Of a stretch of DNA of 64,000 nucleotides, positions 39,035-48,788 are shown piece by piece. The stretch comes from Rossellomorea orangium. GTDB lineage: Bacteria; Bacillota; Bacilli; Bacillales; Bacillaceae_B. The DNA lies in NCBI RefSeq assembly GCF_019334305.1, contig NZ_JAHWGH010000012.1, forward strand, positions 402,574 through 466,573, in the 5' to 3' direction. The notes under the pieces were generated by a model. It was not told where the DNA came from and did no database searches. It saw only the letters and a program-made list of their open reading frames with translations. The translations under genes and the position numbers were made by a program. Each line of letters begins with the position of its first letter. Position 1 is the stretch's first letter.

Positions 39035-39631
39035 ATGAACAGAAAATTACGAACGATCGATCTTACACTCGCAGGAATGTTTGTTGCACTTATGGCGATA
39101 GGTGCAAACATCACGACATTCGCACCTTTTATGGTAGTGGGCGGTGTACCCATTACATTACAAACGTTTTTCGCCATTTTAGCAGGAGCCATTCTTGGAA
39201 GCAGGGTCGGGGCCATATCCATGACAGTGTACGCACTGGTGGGATTAGTGGGTGTTCCTGTTTTTGCAAGATTCGGGGCAGGTTTATCTTCTATTGTGAG
39301 CCCTACTTTCGGATTTATCGTTTCATTTATTTTTACAGCTTACATTACGGGGAAAATCGTAGAAAAACACAAAGGGGTCAAGACCTATATCTTCGCTGCA
39401 ATAGTCGGCATGATAGTCAATTATGTGTTCGGCACGAACTGGATGTACGCAGCGTATAAGTTGTGGGCACAAGCCCCGGAAGGCTTCACCTATAAATTAG
39501 CATGGGCATGGATGGTCGTGCCGCTGCCTAAAGACATCATTTTAGCTGTCTGTGCTGGTATGATGGCTCATCGACTGGAGAAATCGGTACTTTCAAAGAG
39601 TGCATTCAGAAACTTAAATCGAGCAGCATAA
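39035..39631 (+). CDS. bioY: Biotin transporter BioY
   Basis: Substrate-binding membrane component of the ECF biotin uptake system. The 198-aa protein has six hydrophobic helices, the family motif GGVPITLQTFFAILAGAILGSRVGA near 31-55 and the later block FGTNWMYAAY. ATG 39035 follows GGGGGAAGACAG; the upstream extension to 38969 runs through the operator and is rejected. It is 15 nt ahead of bioB, giving a uptake-plus-last-step unit. Confidence 0.94.
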   Translation: MNRKLRTIDLTLAGMFVALMAIGANITTFAPFMVVGGVPITLQTFFAILAGAILGSRVGAISMTVYALVGLVGVPVFARFGAGLSSIVSPTFGFIVSFIFTAYITGKIVEKHKGVKTYIFAAIVGMIVNYVFGTNWMYAAYKLWAQAPEGFTYKLAWAWMVVPLPKDIILAVCAGMMAHRLEKSVLSKSAFRNLNRAA

Positions 39632-39646
39632 AGGGGAGGAAACGAG

Positions 39647-40654
39647 ATGAAAACGTGGAAGGAGCTTGCCGGAGAGGTCATTGGGGGAGCGGAACTAACA
39701 AACGAAGAAGCATTATCGATTTTGGAAAGTCCGGATGAAGAACTCTTAGAGTTATTGCACGGAGCCTACCAGATTCGAAAACATTATTACGGCAATAAGG
39801 TCAAATTAAATATGATCATCAACACCAAATCGGGACTGTGTCCTGAAAATTGCGGGTACTGTTCACAGTCGAGTGTGTCTGATGCACCGATCGAAAAGTA
39901 CCGCATGGTCGATAAAGACACGATCATGAAGGGAGCCGAAAATGCACATAAGCTGAATGTCGGCACCTATTGCATCGTAGCGAGTGGACGAGGCCCGAGC
40001 AATCGGGAAGTGGACCATGTCGTTTCAGCGGTAAAAGAAATTAAGGATCAGTATAATTTGAAAGTGTGCGCATGTCTCGGATTACTAAAAGGAGATCAGG
40101 CAAAACGTTTAAAAGAAGCGGGAGTGGATCGTTATAACCATAACATCAACACATCCAGTAACCACCATGAAAACATCACCACATCCCATACATACGAAGA
40201 CAGGATCAATACAGTGGAACAGGCTAAGGCACAAGGGATATCACCATGCTCAGGCATTATCGTCGGTATGAAAGAAACGCTCCAGGATGTGGTGGACATG
40301 GCAAACAGCTTAAAGGTCCTCGACGCCGACTCGATACCGGTCAATTTCTTACATGCCATTGATGGTACGCCTCTTGAAGGGACAAATGAGCTAAACCCTC
40401 GTTATTGTTTAAAGGTGCTTTGTTTAATGCGTTTCATCAACCCGACAAAGGAAATCCGGATTTCAGGAGGACGTGAAGTGAACCTTCGCAGCTTGCAGCC
40501 GTTTGGTCTTTATCCCGCTAATTCGATTTTTGTGGGGGATTACTTGACGACGGCAGGACAGGAAGGGACGGCCGATCACCAGATGCTTGAAGATTTAGGA
40601 TTTGAAATCGATTATGTAAAAGAAGGGAGCGGACAAACGCTCACTTTATCATAA
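39647..40654 (+). CDS. bioB: Biotin synthase
   Basis: Radical SAM enzyme inserting sulfur into dethiobiotin. The CxxxCxxC cluster motif is CPENCGYCSQS near 65-75; the blocks YNHNINTS and GIIVGMKET are present, as is the second-cluster arginine region (EIRISGGREVNLRSLQP). The 335-aa length is normal. No bioA, bioD, bioF or bioW is found here, so in this operon BioB is paired only with the transporter. Confidence 0.96.
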   Translation: MKTWKELAGEVIGGAELTNEEALSILESPDEELLELLHGAYQIRKHYYGNKVKLNMIINTKSGLCPENCGYCSQSSVSDAPIEKYRMVDKDTIMKGAENAHKLNVGTYCIVASGRGPSNREVDHVVSAVKEIKDQYNLKVCACLGLLKGDQAKRLKEAGVDRYNHNINTSSNHHENITTSHTYEDRINTVEQAKAQGISPCSGIIVGMKETLQDVVDMANSLKVLDADSIPVNFLHAIDGTPLEGTNELNPRYCLKVLCLMRFINPTKEIRISGGREVNLRSLQPFGLYPANSIFVGDYLTTAGQEGTADHQMLEDLGFEIDYVKEGSGQTLTLS

Positions 40655-40845
40655 GAGAAATATTCAATGGATGCTATGGAAAAGGTTTCGTCTTATGTTT
40701 TCGGGAAAATGACCTACACTATATAAGAACGGTGATTCACCGTTTGTGCGTCTCTTCCCATTAAACAAGTATAAAACAGGCATGAATCGGACATGATGGT
40801 AGGGAATAATCACCATTTCTGGTGTAGCCTGAGGTGAACGTACCC

Positions 40846-41031
40846 ATGAAGTGTCCAAATTGTCAGAGCAAAGATATCGGAAAGATCGGCATCAACCAAT
40901 ATTATTGTTGGGGATGTTATATAGAGCTTTCCTTATCTAAGGGAGTCATTCATACCCACCAAGTGGAGGAAGATGGATCACTCAGCTCCTTAGATGACTT
41001 GTTTGATGAGGAAGAACGCCGATTAAGCTAG
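40846..41031 (+). CDS. Small zinc-ribbon protein (YrzR-like)
   Basis: A 61-aa protein with two CxxC pairs (CPNCQ at the N-terminus; CWGC near 26), a zinc-ribbon, and an acidic tail (SSLDDLFDEEERR). It resembles the small YrzR proteins of Bacillus by eye. Function unknown. ATG 40846 follows GAGGTG at 9 nt. The next gene begins 15 nt after the stop, so they are probably cotranscribed. Confidence 0.75.
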   Translation: MKCPNCQSKDIGKIGINQYYCWGCYIELSLSKGVIHTHQVEEDGSLSSLDDLFDEEERRLS

Positions 41032-41046
41032 GAAGAGGTGTCTTTC

Positions 41047-41178
41047 TTGAATAAAACATTTGCATCCATTGTCGGTTTCGGAGCAGGAGTTGCGGCTTCC
41101 ATTTATTCGCAAAGATCCAATATGATGAGCCAGAAACAAATGAAACGAATCCGTAAACAAGTAAAGAAACTTTTTTAA
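41047..41178 (+). CDS. DUF3918/YrzQ-like small membrane-associated protein
   Basis: A 43-aa protein starting at TTG (MNKTFASIVGFGAGVAASIY) with one short hydrophobic, Gly/Ala-rich helix and a strongly basic tail (QKQMKRIRKQVKKLF). This is the pattern of the DUF3918/YrzQ family, whose function is unknown. The ribosome site AGGAAGAGGTG is at good spacing. It follows the YrzR-like gene and is followed by a terminator, so the two form a small unit upstream of the AI-2E permease. Confidence 0.7.
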   Translation: MNKTFASIVGFGAGVAASIYSQRSNMMSQKQMKRIRKQVKKLF

Positions 41179-41185
41179 GCTAAAG

Positions 41186-41222
41186 AGAGGCTGACCTTTG
41201 AGGGTCAGTCTTTTTTTTTTTT
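41186..41222 (+). terminator. Terminator after the DUF3918 gene
   Basis: CTGACC/GGTCAG stem with loop TTTGAG, then more than ten Ts. Confidence 0.85.
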
Positions 41223-41241
41223 GGAGGGAATAATTGGTAAT

Positions 41242-41332
41242 TAACGTAATATAAGAATAAATGACGCAATTACGATTGTTTTTGACGCGAATAAAAATAA
41301 AATGACGCAATCATACCCAATATTGACGCAAT
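41242..41332. repeat. Array of the word TGACGCAAT every 20-21 nt
   Basis: Words begin at 41242 (TAACGTAAT), 41262 (TGACGCAAT), 41283 (TGACGCGAA), 41303 (TGACGCAAT) and 41324 (TGACGCAAT): steps of 20, 21, 20 and 21 nt with unrelated spacers. It occupies the first part of the gene-free gap 41179-41504; the remainder (41333-41490) shows nothing recognisable apart from AT-rich sequence and the ribosome site of the next gene. Confidence 0.7.
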
Positions 41333-41504
41333 AAACTCCAGAACGAAGTATATCCCTCCTCCCCATTCCTAAAAAAGGAATGAATCCTTTCTTACGTTCC
41401 ATGTTTTCGAAATACAGCGATTAAACATACCAAATATATCATTTTCTGAATAAAACCACCTCCTATTTTCAAACAATAGAGAAGAAAAGTAGGAGGTGCC
41501 CCTG

Positions 41505-42581
41505 ATGGAGAAGAGACTCTATGCCAAGTGGATATACAGGCTTTCAATGGCCCTTATTCTTGCACTATTCCTTTATGTTCTGTATTTATTGAAGCCGGTG
41601 TGGCATCCCGTACTGGAGGTCTTATTCTTTTCCCTGCTTCCTTTCGTCATAGGAGGGTTCATCGCCTACCTGCTTCATCCGGTAGTGGAAAAACTTCATG
41701 AGGCTGGCATTCATAGGGGAATCGCTATCCTCTTCATCTATCTCCTCTTCTTTGGGGGATTGGGCTATGCCATTTACAAAGGGACCCCTGCCATCATCCA
41801 TCAGCTGAGGGATTTATCGGAGAATGCCCCCGTTTTCACGAAGCAGTATCAGGGGTGGCTTAAGATTGTTCAGAGTGAAACGGCAACTTGGCCGGACGGG
41901 ATCCAGTCACAGCTCGAGAAACGAATCGATGGCCTTGAGGCCTGGGTGACGGGTCTTGTGGCCGTTGTTCTGGCGACCGTCATGAAATTCATGAACAGCC
42001 TGCTTATCGTTGCCATCATTCCCTTCGTATCTTTCTACCTATTGAAAGATATCACAAAGGTAAAGACATTTATGTGGCAGCTCACTCCAAAAAAATGGAG
42101 GCAAAGTGCCATTTCATTTTTAAGAGACGTGGATGAGTCCCTTGGTGGCTATATCAGGGGACAGCTTCTGGTTTGCTTGATCATTGGCGGAATTTCAGCT
42201 GTCACTTTGTGGCTGATCGGGATGAAGTATCCCTTGATTCTTGGCTTGATCATTGGTGTGACGAACGTGATCCCGTATTTCGGCCCGATCATCGGGGCTG
42301 TTCCGGCAGCCATCATCGCAAGTACGATCTCCACGAATATGGTGATCTATGTTGTCATTATGGTGGTGGTCCTGCAGTTCTTGGAGGGGAACATTCTATC
42401 ACCACTCATCGTCGGTAAAAGTCTTCATATGCACCCTTTATTCATCATGGGTGCTTTAATCCTGGGAGGCGAGGTAGGCGGTGTGATCGGCATGATTGTA
42501 GCAGTGCCCTTTCTTGCCGTCATTAAAGTGGCCATTTTACACGGAAGGACCCATTTTCTTCATACAAAGATCGATGAATAG
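41505..42581 (+). CDS. AI-2E family transporter (YrrI-like)
   Basis: A 358-aa polytopic protein with about eight membrane helices and the family block RDVDESLGGYIRGQLLVCLIIG followed by GVTNVIPYFGPIIGAVPAAI, diagnostic for the UPF0118/AI-2E family. Members include a Na+/H+ antiporter-like group and a doubtful autoinducer exporter, so the name should not be read as function. ATG 41505 follows AGGAGGTG. Same position upstream of alaS as yrrI in B. subtilis. Confidence 0.9.
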   Translation: MEKRLYAKWIYRLSMALILALFLYVLYLLKPVWHPVLEVLFFSLLPFVIGGFIAYLLHPVVEKLHEAGIHRGIAILFIYLLFFGGLGYAIYKGTPAIIHQLRDLSENAPVFTKQYQGWLKIVQSETATWPDGIQSQLEKRIDGLEAWVTGLVAVVLATVMKFMNSLLIVAIIPFVSFYLLKDITKVKTFMWQLTPKKWRQSAISFLRDVDESLGGYIRGQLLVCLIIGGISAVTLWLIGMKYPLILGLIIGVTNVIPYFGPIIGAVPAAIIASTISTNMVIYVVIMVVVLQFLEGNILSPLIVGKSLHMHPLFIMGALILGGEVGGVIGMIVAVPFLAVIKVAILHGRTHFLHTKIDE

Positions 42582-42601
42582 CTGAAAAGTGGCAATGGTC
42601 A

Positions 42602-42630
42602 TTGACAAATACAATGAATATTTCTATAAT
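42602..42630 (+). promoter_or_regulatory. Consensus promoter of the alaS T-box transcript
   Basis: TTGACA 42602-42607 and TATAAT 42625-42630 with exactly 17 nt between: a perfect sigma-A promoter. Confidence 0.85.
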
Positions 42631-42636
42631 CCAACA

Positions 42637-42895
42637 TATACAAGTATTCTAATAAATAAAATCAGTGAAGGACCCGAGTACGTTATAGTCCATCTATCAG
42701 AGAGAAATCCCCTATAGGCTGCAAGGGAATTCAGATGAAGGATAACGGAATGCTAATCCTGAGTGCAGGTAAAGCCTGCCGTCCAGCCGCGTTAAGGTGT
42801 TTTGAGGGATGGATAAACGTATGTTTATTCATAACCAGGGTGGTACCGCGAGAAACAGCTCTCGTCCCTGTTTAGGGATGAGGGCTTTTTTGTAT
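42637..42895 (+). promoter_or_regulatory. T-box leader controlling alaS
   Basis: The T-box core AGGGTGGTACCGCG is at 42837-42850 and is followed by the terminator hairpin CTCTCGTCCCTG/AGGGATGAGGG and a T run (to about 42892). The candidate specifier GCT (Ala) is at 42752-42754 in GGAATGCTAATCC, agreeing with the downstream alanyl-tRNA synthetase. The AGAGA motif near 42701 belongs to stem I. Fills most of the 350-nt gap before alaS. Confidence 0.92.
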
Positions 42896-42932
42896 TCTTT
42901 TTTAACCATACATATAAAGGAGGAAGTTTCAC

Positions 42933-45566
42933 ATGAACAAATTAACAGGCGCAGAAATTCGTCAGAAGTTTTTAGATTTCTTTCAGGAAAAGGGACACGG
43001 TGTAGAACCGAGTGCCTCATTGGTTCCCCATGAAGATCCATCCCTATTATGGATCAATAGCGGGGTAGCGACATTAAAGAAATATTTTGATGGACGTGTG
43101 ATCCCTCAAAATCCACGAATCGTGAATGCCCAGAAATCGATCCGTACCAATGACATTGAGAATGTTGGTAAGACAGCACGACATCATACATTCTTCGAGA
43201 TGCTAGGGAACTTCTCGATCGGTGATTACTTTAAGGTAGAAGCAATTGAATGGGCATGGGAATTCCTCACGGATGAAAAGTGGGTTGGCTTTGATCCTGA
43301 AAAACTTTCCGTCACCATCCACCCTGAAGATCATGAAGCATTTGATGTTTGGAACAAAAAAGTGGGCGTACCCGCTGAGCGCATCATCCGCATCGAAGGG
43401 AACTTCTGGGATATCGGGGAAGGTCCAAGTGGCCCGAATACAGAAATCTTCTACGATCGCGGACCCGAATATGGAGACAATCCGGAAGATCCGGAATTGT
43501 ATCCAGGCGGGGAAAATGACCGTTACCTTGAAGTATGGAATCTTGTATTTTCACAATTCAATCATAATCCTGATGGAACATATACACCACTTCCCAAGAA
43601 GAACATCGATACAGGGATGGGACTTGAGCGTATGGCGTGTGTAGTTCAGGAAGTACCGACGAACTTTGACACTGACTTATTTATGCCGATCATGGCAGCA
43701 ACGGAAGAAATCTCAGGCAAATCATACGGTAAAGACAGTGAAACCGATGTGGCGTTCAAAGTGATTGCCGATCATATCAGAACGGTTTCCTTCGCGATTG
43801 GTGATGGAGCTCTTCCATCAAATGAAGGTCGAGGCTATGTATTACGCAGACTGCTTCGCCGTGCAGTACGTTTTGCCAAGCAGATTGAAATCAATCGTCC
43901 ATTCATGTACGAATTGGTTCCTGTCGTTTCTGAAATCATGGTGGATTTCTATCCGGAAGTAAAGCAAAAAGCCGAATTCATTCAAAAAGTAGTGAAAAAT
44001 GAAGAAGATCGTTTCCATGAAACTCTAAATGAAGGTCTATCCATCCTTTCATCCATCATCAAAACTCAGAAATCTGCAGGAAGCACTGTCATTCCTGGTG
44101 AAGATGTTTTCCGACTCTATGACACATACGGTTTCCCGGTTGAATTGACGGAAGAGTATGCAGAAGAAGAAGGATTGACAGTTGATTATGAGGGCTTTGA
44201 AAGAGAAATGGAAGGTCAGCGAGAAAGAGCGAGATCTGCACGCCAGGATGTAGGAAGCATGCAGGTGCAGGGTGGAATCCTTAGTGATATTACAGTGGAA
44301 AGCCGCTTTGTGGGATATGACACATTAGAAAGCACGGCAACGATTCTTGAATTATTGGTGGATAATGAACGCCAGCCGAAAGTTGATAAAGGGCAGGAAT
44401 GCCAATTCATCCTGGATCAGACTCCATTTTATGCAGAGAGCGGCGGACAAATCGGGGATAAAGGATACATTGAAGCAGAAGGCGTAAAAGTATGGGTAAA
44501 GACCGTGAAGAAAGCGCCTAATGGCCAAAACCTTCATACAGCAGTCGTAGAGGAGGGGACGCTCGAGCAAGATGCGAAGGTCCTCGCTAAAGTGTCCCGT
44601 GAATCGAGAACCAAGGTCGAGAAAAACCATACAGCGACTCACATCCTTCATCAAGCTTTGAAAGATGTCCTTGGGGATCATGTTAACCAGGCGGGTTCAC
44701 TTGTAGAACCTGATCGCCTGCGTTTTGACTTCTCCCATTTCGGTTCTGTTTCACCGGAAGAAATCGAACAGATCGAAACGATCGTCAATGAGAAAGTATG
44801 GAAAGCGATGACGGTGGACACGGCCCTTAAATCGTTATCCGAAGCAAAAGCGATGGGTGCCATGGCATTATTCGGGGAGAAATACGGTTCAGAAGTTCGT
44901 GTCGTATCGATTGGAGATTACAGTTTAGAGCTATGCGGAGGCTGTCATGTATCCAATACGTCTGAGATCGGGCTCTTCAAGATCCTTTCTGAAAGCGGGA
45001 TCGGTGCAGGTACAAGAAGGATTGAAGCGGTTACGGCAGAGAATGCGTACAAAGTTCTGAATGATCAGGTTTCCCAGCTGAAAGAAGTGGCTGGTAAACT
45101 CAAATCAAATCCTAAAGAAGTTGTCAGCCGGGTTGATTCATTGTTAGTTGAGATGAAAGAGCTTCAACGTGAAAATGAATCATTAGCTGCAAAGTTGTCT
45201 AACATAGAAGCAGGAAGCTTAACGGATCAAGTGAAGGTCATTGATGGGGTGAACGTCCTTTCTGCGAAGGTTGCAGCCGGGGACAGCAACGGACTTCGCA
45301 CGATGATGGATGAACTTAAACAGAAACTTGGATCCGGGGTTATTGTACTGGCAACAACTGGAGAAGATAAAGTGACCATCATTGCAGGAGTTACTAGTGA
45401 TTTAGTCGAAAAAGGATATCATGCAGGAAAATTGGTCAAAGAAGTCGCTACACGCTGTGGCGGAGGCGGTGGAGGCCGTCCGGACATGGCGCAGGCTGGA
45501 GGGAAAAACCCTGAAAAAGTGGAAGAAGCCCTTCAATTTGTAGAAGAATGGGTCAAATCCGTTTAA
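42933..45566 (+). CDS. alaS: Alanyl-tRNA synthetase
   Basis: Charges tRNA-Ala and edits mis-charged Ser/Gly. The 877-aa protein has the class II core (about 1-240; [15 protein letters not shown], motif 2 [24 protein letters not shown]), the tRNA-recognition region, the editing domain with HTATHILH near 568 and CGGCHVSN near 669, and the C-Ala domain ending [17 protein letters not shown]. Start follows AAAGGAGGAAG. Controlled by the T-box upstream. Confidence 0.98.
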   Translation: MNKLTGAEIRQKFLDFFQEKGHGVEPSASLVPHEDPSLLWINSGVATLKKYFDGRVIPQNPRIVNAQKSIRTNDIENVGKTARHHTFFEMLGNFSIGDYFKVEAIEWAWEFLTDEKWVGFDPEKLSVTIHPEDHEAFDVWNKKVGVPAERIIRIEGNFWDIGEGPSGPNTEIFYDRGPEYGDNPEDPELYPGGENDRYLEVWNLVFSQFNHNPDGTYTPLPKKNIDTGMGLERMACVVQEVPTNFDTDLFMPIMAATEEISGKSYGKDSETDVAFKVIADHIRTVSFAIGDGALPSNEGRGYVLRRLLRRAVRFAKQIEINRPFMYELVPVVSEIMVDFYPEVKQKAEFIQKVVKNEEDRFHETLNEGLSILSSIIKTQKSAGSTVIPGEDVFRLYDTYGFPVELTEEYAEEEGLTVDYEGFEREMEGQRERARSARQDVGSMQVQGGILSDITVESRFVGYDTLESTATILELLVDNERQPKVDKGQECQFILDQTPFYAESGGQIGDKGYIEAEGVKVWVKTVKKAPNGQNLHTAVVEEGTLEQDAKVLAKVSRESRTKVEKNHTATHILHQALKDVLGDHVNQAGSLVEPDRLRFDFSHFGSVSPEEIEQIETIVNEKVWKAMTVDTALKSLSEAKAMGAMALFGEKYGSEVRVVSIGDYSLELCGGCHVSNTSEIGLFKILSESGIGAGTRRIEAVTAENAYKVLNDQVSQLKEVAGKLKSNPKEVVSRVDSLLVEMKELQRENESLAAKLSNIEAGSLTDQVKVIDGVNVLSAKVAAGDSNGLRTMMDELKQKLGSGVIVLATTGEDKVTIIAGVTSDLVEKGYHAGKLVKEVATRCGGGGGGRPDMAQAGGKNPEKVEEALQFVEEWVKSV

Positions 45567-45649
45567 CTCCGGGTGAAAGTGGTGTACAATGTAGGTAACG
45601 ATTAACAATTCGGTTGTCAAAAAGACAAGCCTAAAGAGAGGTGCTAAAA

Positions 45650-45916
45650 ATGAGTTCTTTTGACAAAACGATGCGGTTTGATTTTTCAGAGGAGCCGTTC
45701 GAACATGATGTGAAGGAAGTGCTCTTACAGGTTCATGATGCTCTGCAGGAAAAAGGGTACAATCCGATCAATCAAATCGTAGGATACTTATTATCTGGAG
45801 ATCCGGCTTACATTCCCAGACATCAAGATGCCAGAAATATCATCCGCCGTTTGGAACGTGATGAGATCATCGAAGAATTAGTCAAATCGTATTTGAAACA
45901 GCACAAAGAGGGATAA
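45650..45916 (+). CDS. IreB-family regulatory phosphoprotein (YrzL)
   Basis: An 88-aa DUF965 protein starting [16 protein letters not shown], with the conserved block [28 protein letters not shown]. In Enterococcus the homologue IreB is phosphorylated by the PASTA kinase IreK and affects cephalosporin resistance; the role in Bacilli is less clear. ATG 45650 is used because GAGGTG is at the right spacing and overlaps the alternative GTG 45641. First of three tightly linked genes after alaS. Confidence 0.9.
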   Translation: MSSFDKTMRFDFSEEPFEHDVKEVLLQVHDALQEKGYNPINQIVGYLLSGDPAYIPRHQDARNIIRRLERDEIIEELVKSYLKQHKEG

Positions 45917-45919
45917 TAG

Positions 45920-46336
45920 ATGCGTGTAATGGGTTTAGACGTTGGTTCTAAAACAGTCGGAGTCGCCATCAGCGATGAGCTTGGCTGGACAGCTCAAGGA
46001 ATTGAAACCATAAAAATCGACGAAGATCACGGTGTGTTCCGGATGGATCGAATAAAGGAACTTGCCGAAGAATACCAGGTGGGTACCGTTGTGGTCGGAT
46101 TGCCTAAAAACATGAATAACACAATCGGTCCACGTGGGGAAGCGTCTAAAGCTTATGGGGAATTGATTCAACAGGAGTTATCCCTTCCCATTAAATATTG
46201 GGATGAAAGACTAAGCACGATGGCTGCTGAGAGAGTCCTTTTAGAAGCCGATGTAAGCAGGAAGAAGCGTAAGAAAGTAATCGATAAAATGGCTGCAATG
46301 ATGATCCTTCAAGGATACTTAGACAGCCAAAAATAA
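45920..46336 (+). CDS. ruvX: Holliday junction resolvase-like RuvX (YqgF/YrrK)
   Basis: RNase H-fold nuclease family implicated in Holliday junction resolution and pre-16S rRNA maturation. The 138-aa protein begins [19 protein letters not shown] (first catalytic Asp), contains [17 protein letters not shown], and the [14 protein letters not shown] motif near 94. It starts 4 nt after the YrzL stop and is followed by the DUF1292 gene, the normal Bacillus trio. Confidence 0.94.
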   Translation: MRVMGLDVGSKTVGVAISDELGWTAQGIETIKIDEDHGVFRMDRIKELAEEYQVGTVVVGLPKNMNNTIGPRGEASKAYGELIQQELSLPIKYWDERLSTMAAERVLLEADVSRKKRKKVIDKMAAMMILQGYLDSQK

Positions 46337-46350
46337 TGAGGTGAATGTTC

Positions 46351-46641
46351 ATGGAACACGGAGAAAAACAAATTACAGTAGTTGACGAACAAGGAAATGA
46401 GCAATTATGCGAGGTCCTTTTCACATTTGAATCAGATAAATTCAATAAATCTTATGTTCTTTATTATCCACTTGGAGCAGATGAGAACGATGAAGAAGAA
46501 ATCGAAATTCATGCATCTGCATTCATGGCTGGAGACGAAGGTCAGGAAGGCGAATTAAAGCCGATTGAAACAGAAGAAGAGTGGGACATGATCGAAGAAA
46601 TGTTAAACACTTTCCTTGACGAAGAAGAAGACGCTGAATAA
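46351..46641 (+). CDS. DUF1292 family protein (YrzB)
   Basis: A 96-aa highly acidic soluble protein ([26 protein letters not shown]) with the block [26 protein letters not shown], typical of DUF1292. The function is unknown. ATG 46351 fits the GAGGTG site; ATG 46345 is too close to it. Third gene of the yrzL-ruvX-yrzB set, followed by a strong terminator. Confidence 0.9.
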   Translation: MEHGEKQITVVDEQGNEQLCEVLFTFESDKFNKSYVLYYPLGADENDEEEIEIHASAFMAGDEGQEGELKPIETEEEWDMIEEMLNTFLDEEEDAE

Positions 46642-46666
46642 GCAGAAGATATAGCATAATATAAAG

Positions 46667-46720
46667 ACAGGGACCGCAAAAAGGGACAAAAAATTCACCC
46701 TTTTTGCAGGTCCCTGTTTC
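46667..46720 (+). terminator. Terminator after the DUF1292 gene
   Basis: A very long stem: ACAGGGACC-GCAAAAAGGG pairs with CCCTTTTTGC-AGGTCCCTGT. No long T run follows, so it could also be a processing or regulatory hairpin. Confidence 0.75.
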
Positions 46721-46805
46721 ACTTTGTGCGAAATATTGTATAATAGTGGAGATGATGTCGAATTGCGCAAAACGGATAGCCCGCTTTTTTGCTCGAAAGG
46801 GGGAA

Positions 46806-47948
46806 ATGAAAGCTTTGGAAGAAAAGAAAAAGATAAAAGAGACACTTATGAAGAAATTGCTTGAAAGACAAGAGGAGGCAAAGGTCATCAGAAAAATAGT
46901 AGGTCTTGTCATCCTATGTCTTGTCATTGTCATAGGGGGAACGGCAATCGGTGGATACCTGTATGTGAATTCCGCCTTGAAACCGGTTGACCCTGAAAAT
47001 ACAAAGCCCGTAAAAGTGGATATACCCATCGGCTCCGGTGTGACTAGTATTGGTAGTATCTTGGAGGATAAAGGAATTGTAAAGAATTCAACGGTCTTTA
47101 AGTATTATGTGAAATTCAACAATGAGGCAGGATTCCAGGCAGGTTCATATGATTTGACGCCTTCGATGACCTTGAATGAAATTGTCAACAGCTTAAAGAC
47201 AGGGAAGGTCATGAGGAAAGCAGAGTTTAAGATTACCATTCCAGAGGGGCTACAATTAGATCAGATCGCAGAGATCATTGCAGAAAAGTCCCCATATAAA
47301 AAAGAAGAGATTGAAAAGAAATTAAACGATAAGAAATGGCTCGAGCAATTAAAAGAGGAATATCCGGAATTGATCACAGATGAAATCCTGAACAAAGACA
47401 TTAAGCGTCCGTTGGAAGGATATCTTTATCCTGCCACGTACCCTTTTTATGAAAAGAAGCCTTCTTTAGACACCATTCTGAAGAAAATGATCGCGCAAAC
47501 GAATGAAGTACTGGCGCAGTATCAGGAAGCCATGGCGGCAAACGATTATACTCCTCACGAGCTTCTTACGCTCTCCTCCCTGATTGAGGAAGAAGCAACG
47601 GAAAAAGCGGACAGAGGGAAAATTTCAAGCGTCTTCTATAATCGCATGGAGGAAGGGATGCCCCTTCAGACAGATCCAACGGTCCTATATGCACTTGGGA
47701 AGCATAAAGCAAAAACTGTATACAAGGATTTGGAAGTGGATTCACCTTACAACACGTATCAGGTGAAGGGGCTGCCGCCTGGACCAATTGCGAATGCAGG
47801 TGTGTCTTCCATTGAAGCAGCCCTGCAGCCGGAGGATACGGAGTATTATTATTTCCTGGCTGCTTCCAATGGTTCGGTTTATTACTCCGAAACTCTGGAT
47901 GAGCATAACGAGAAAAAAGCAAAATATATCACCAACAAGAAAGAATAG
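46806..47948 (+). CDS. mltG: Endolytic murein transglycosylase MltG (YrrL)
   Basis: Membrane-anchored enzyme that cleaves nascent glycan strands near PG synthases. The 380-aa protein has a basic coil-like N-terminus, one membrane helix (about 36-58), a LysM-like/YceG subdomain and the catalytic block LLTLSSLIEEEATEKADRGKISSVFYNRM, with the first Glu as active site, then QTDPTVLYALG and GLPPGPIANAGVSSIEAAL. The start is not certain; ATG 46806 has GAAAGGGGG, while the frame runs open to 46704 within the terminator. Confidence 0.93.
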   Translation: MKALEEKKKIKETLMKKLLERQEEAKVIRKIVGLVILCLVIVIGGTAIGGYLYVNSALKPVDPENTKPVKVDIPIGSGVTSIGSILEDKGIVKNSTVFKYYVKFNNEAGFQAGSYDLTPSMTLNEIVNSLKTGKVMRKAEFKITIPEGLQLDQIAEIIAEKSPYKKEEIEKKLNDKKWLEQLKEEYPELITDEILNKDIKRPLEGYLYPATYPFYEKKPSLDTILKKMIAQTNEVLAQYQEAMAANDYTPHELLTLSSLIEEEATEKADRGKISSVFYNRMEEGMPLQTDPTVLYALGKHKAKTVYKDLEVDSPYNTYQVKGLPPGPIANAGVSSIEAALQPEDTEYYYFLAASNGSVYYSETLDEHNEKKAKYITNKKE

Positions 47949-47954
47949 CTTCAG

Positions 47955-47990
47955 GAGAAGAGGAAAGAAACATTCGCTTTCCTCTTCTCT
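47955..47990 (+). terminator. mltG terminator hairpin
   Basis: AGAAGAGGAAAG pairs with CTTTCCTCTTCT; the T run is poor. A second hairpin (GAAAGCTCATTGCAGCTTTC, about 48053-48072, then TTCTTTTC) follows 60 nt later. Confidence 0.7.
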
Positions 47991-48143
47991 ATGTGGTAAA
48001 ATAGTACAAGTTATTTTTATATACGGGCGTTATCTTGATAGTCGTGTGAAGTAGAAAGCTCATTGCAGCTTTCTTCTTTTCATGTTGTCTAAGAAAGAAG
48101 CGTTTCCCGAACCCATTTATGATCATGATCGTGAGGCTAATAT

Positions 48144-48788
48144 ATGAATGAACAAGTGATTGGCTATATAGAATCAATTGTAAAAGAACGTCCTGCCTTA
48201 ATTTCAGAGATGGAACAATATGCAGAAGTTCATGGCGTTCCCATCATGGAGCTGGTCGGAATCGAAGCGCTCTTGGGCATGTTACGGATCCAACAGCCAA
48301 AGCGCATCCTTGAAATCGGAACAGCTATAGGATATTCATCCCTTAGGATGGCTGAAGCTCTCCCTGAGACGACAGTTGTCACCCTTGAACGGGATGAAGA
48401 ACGGTTCGAGGCTGCGCAACGTTTCCTCTCCCGATCCAAAGATGGCAATAGAATTGTTACGATTTTCGGTGATGCGCTAGAGCTCTCTGAAGAAGTGGAA
48501 AAGCATGGTCCGTTTGATGCCATCTTTATAGATGCTGCCAAGGGTCAGTACCTGAAGTTCTTTGACCTATACTCTGCCATGCTTACAGAGAACGGGGTCG
48601 TCTACTCGGATAACGTATTATTCAAAGGTCTGGTTGCCGAGGAACAGGTTGAGCAGAAAAGAATACGGAACATGGTGAAGAAGCTGCAGAATTATAATAC
48701 CTGGCTGATGAATCATGAACAATTCGATACATCTATTTTACCTGTCGGTGATGGTATCGCCATCAGTAAGAAAAGAGGTGATTCATGA
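48144..48788 (+). CDS. trmR: tRNA 5-hydroxyuridine methyltransferase TrmR (YrrM)
   Basis: SAM-dependent O-methyltransferase that converts ho5U34 of tRNA to mo5U34. The 214-aa protein has the SAM motif ILEIGTAIGYSSLRMAEAL near 59-77 and the metal/SAM aspartates in PFDAIFIDAAKGQYLKFFDLY and VYSDNVLFKG. This is the catechol-OMT fold. It overlaps trhP1 by 4 nt, which makes the hydroxylation partners; the whole wobble-modification pathway is therefore in one operon. Confidence 0.92.
   Translation: MNEQVIGYIESIVKERPALISEMEQYAEVHGVPIMELVGIEALLGMLRIQQPKRILEIGTAIGYSSLRMAEALPETTVVTLERDEERFEAAQRFLSRSKDGNRIVTIFGDALELSEEVEKHGPFDAIFIDAAKGQYLKFFDLYSAMLTENGVVYSDNVLFKGLVAEEQVEQKRIRNMVKKLQNYNTWLMNHEQFDTSILPVGDGIAISKKRGDS

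Noticed and set aside
40726..40746. AACGGTGATTCACCGTT hairpin after bioB as a terminator
   Set aside because: Short stem and no T run; may be only a chance palindrome.
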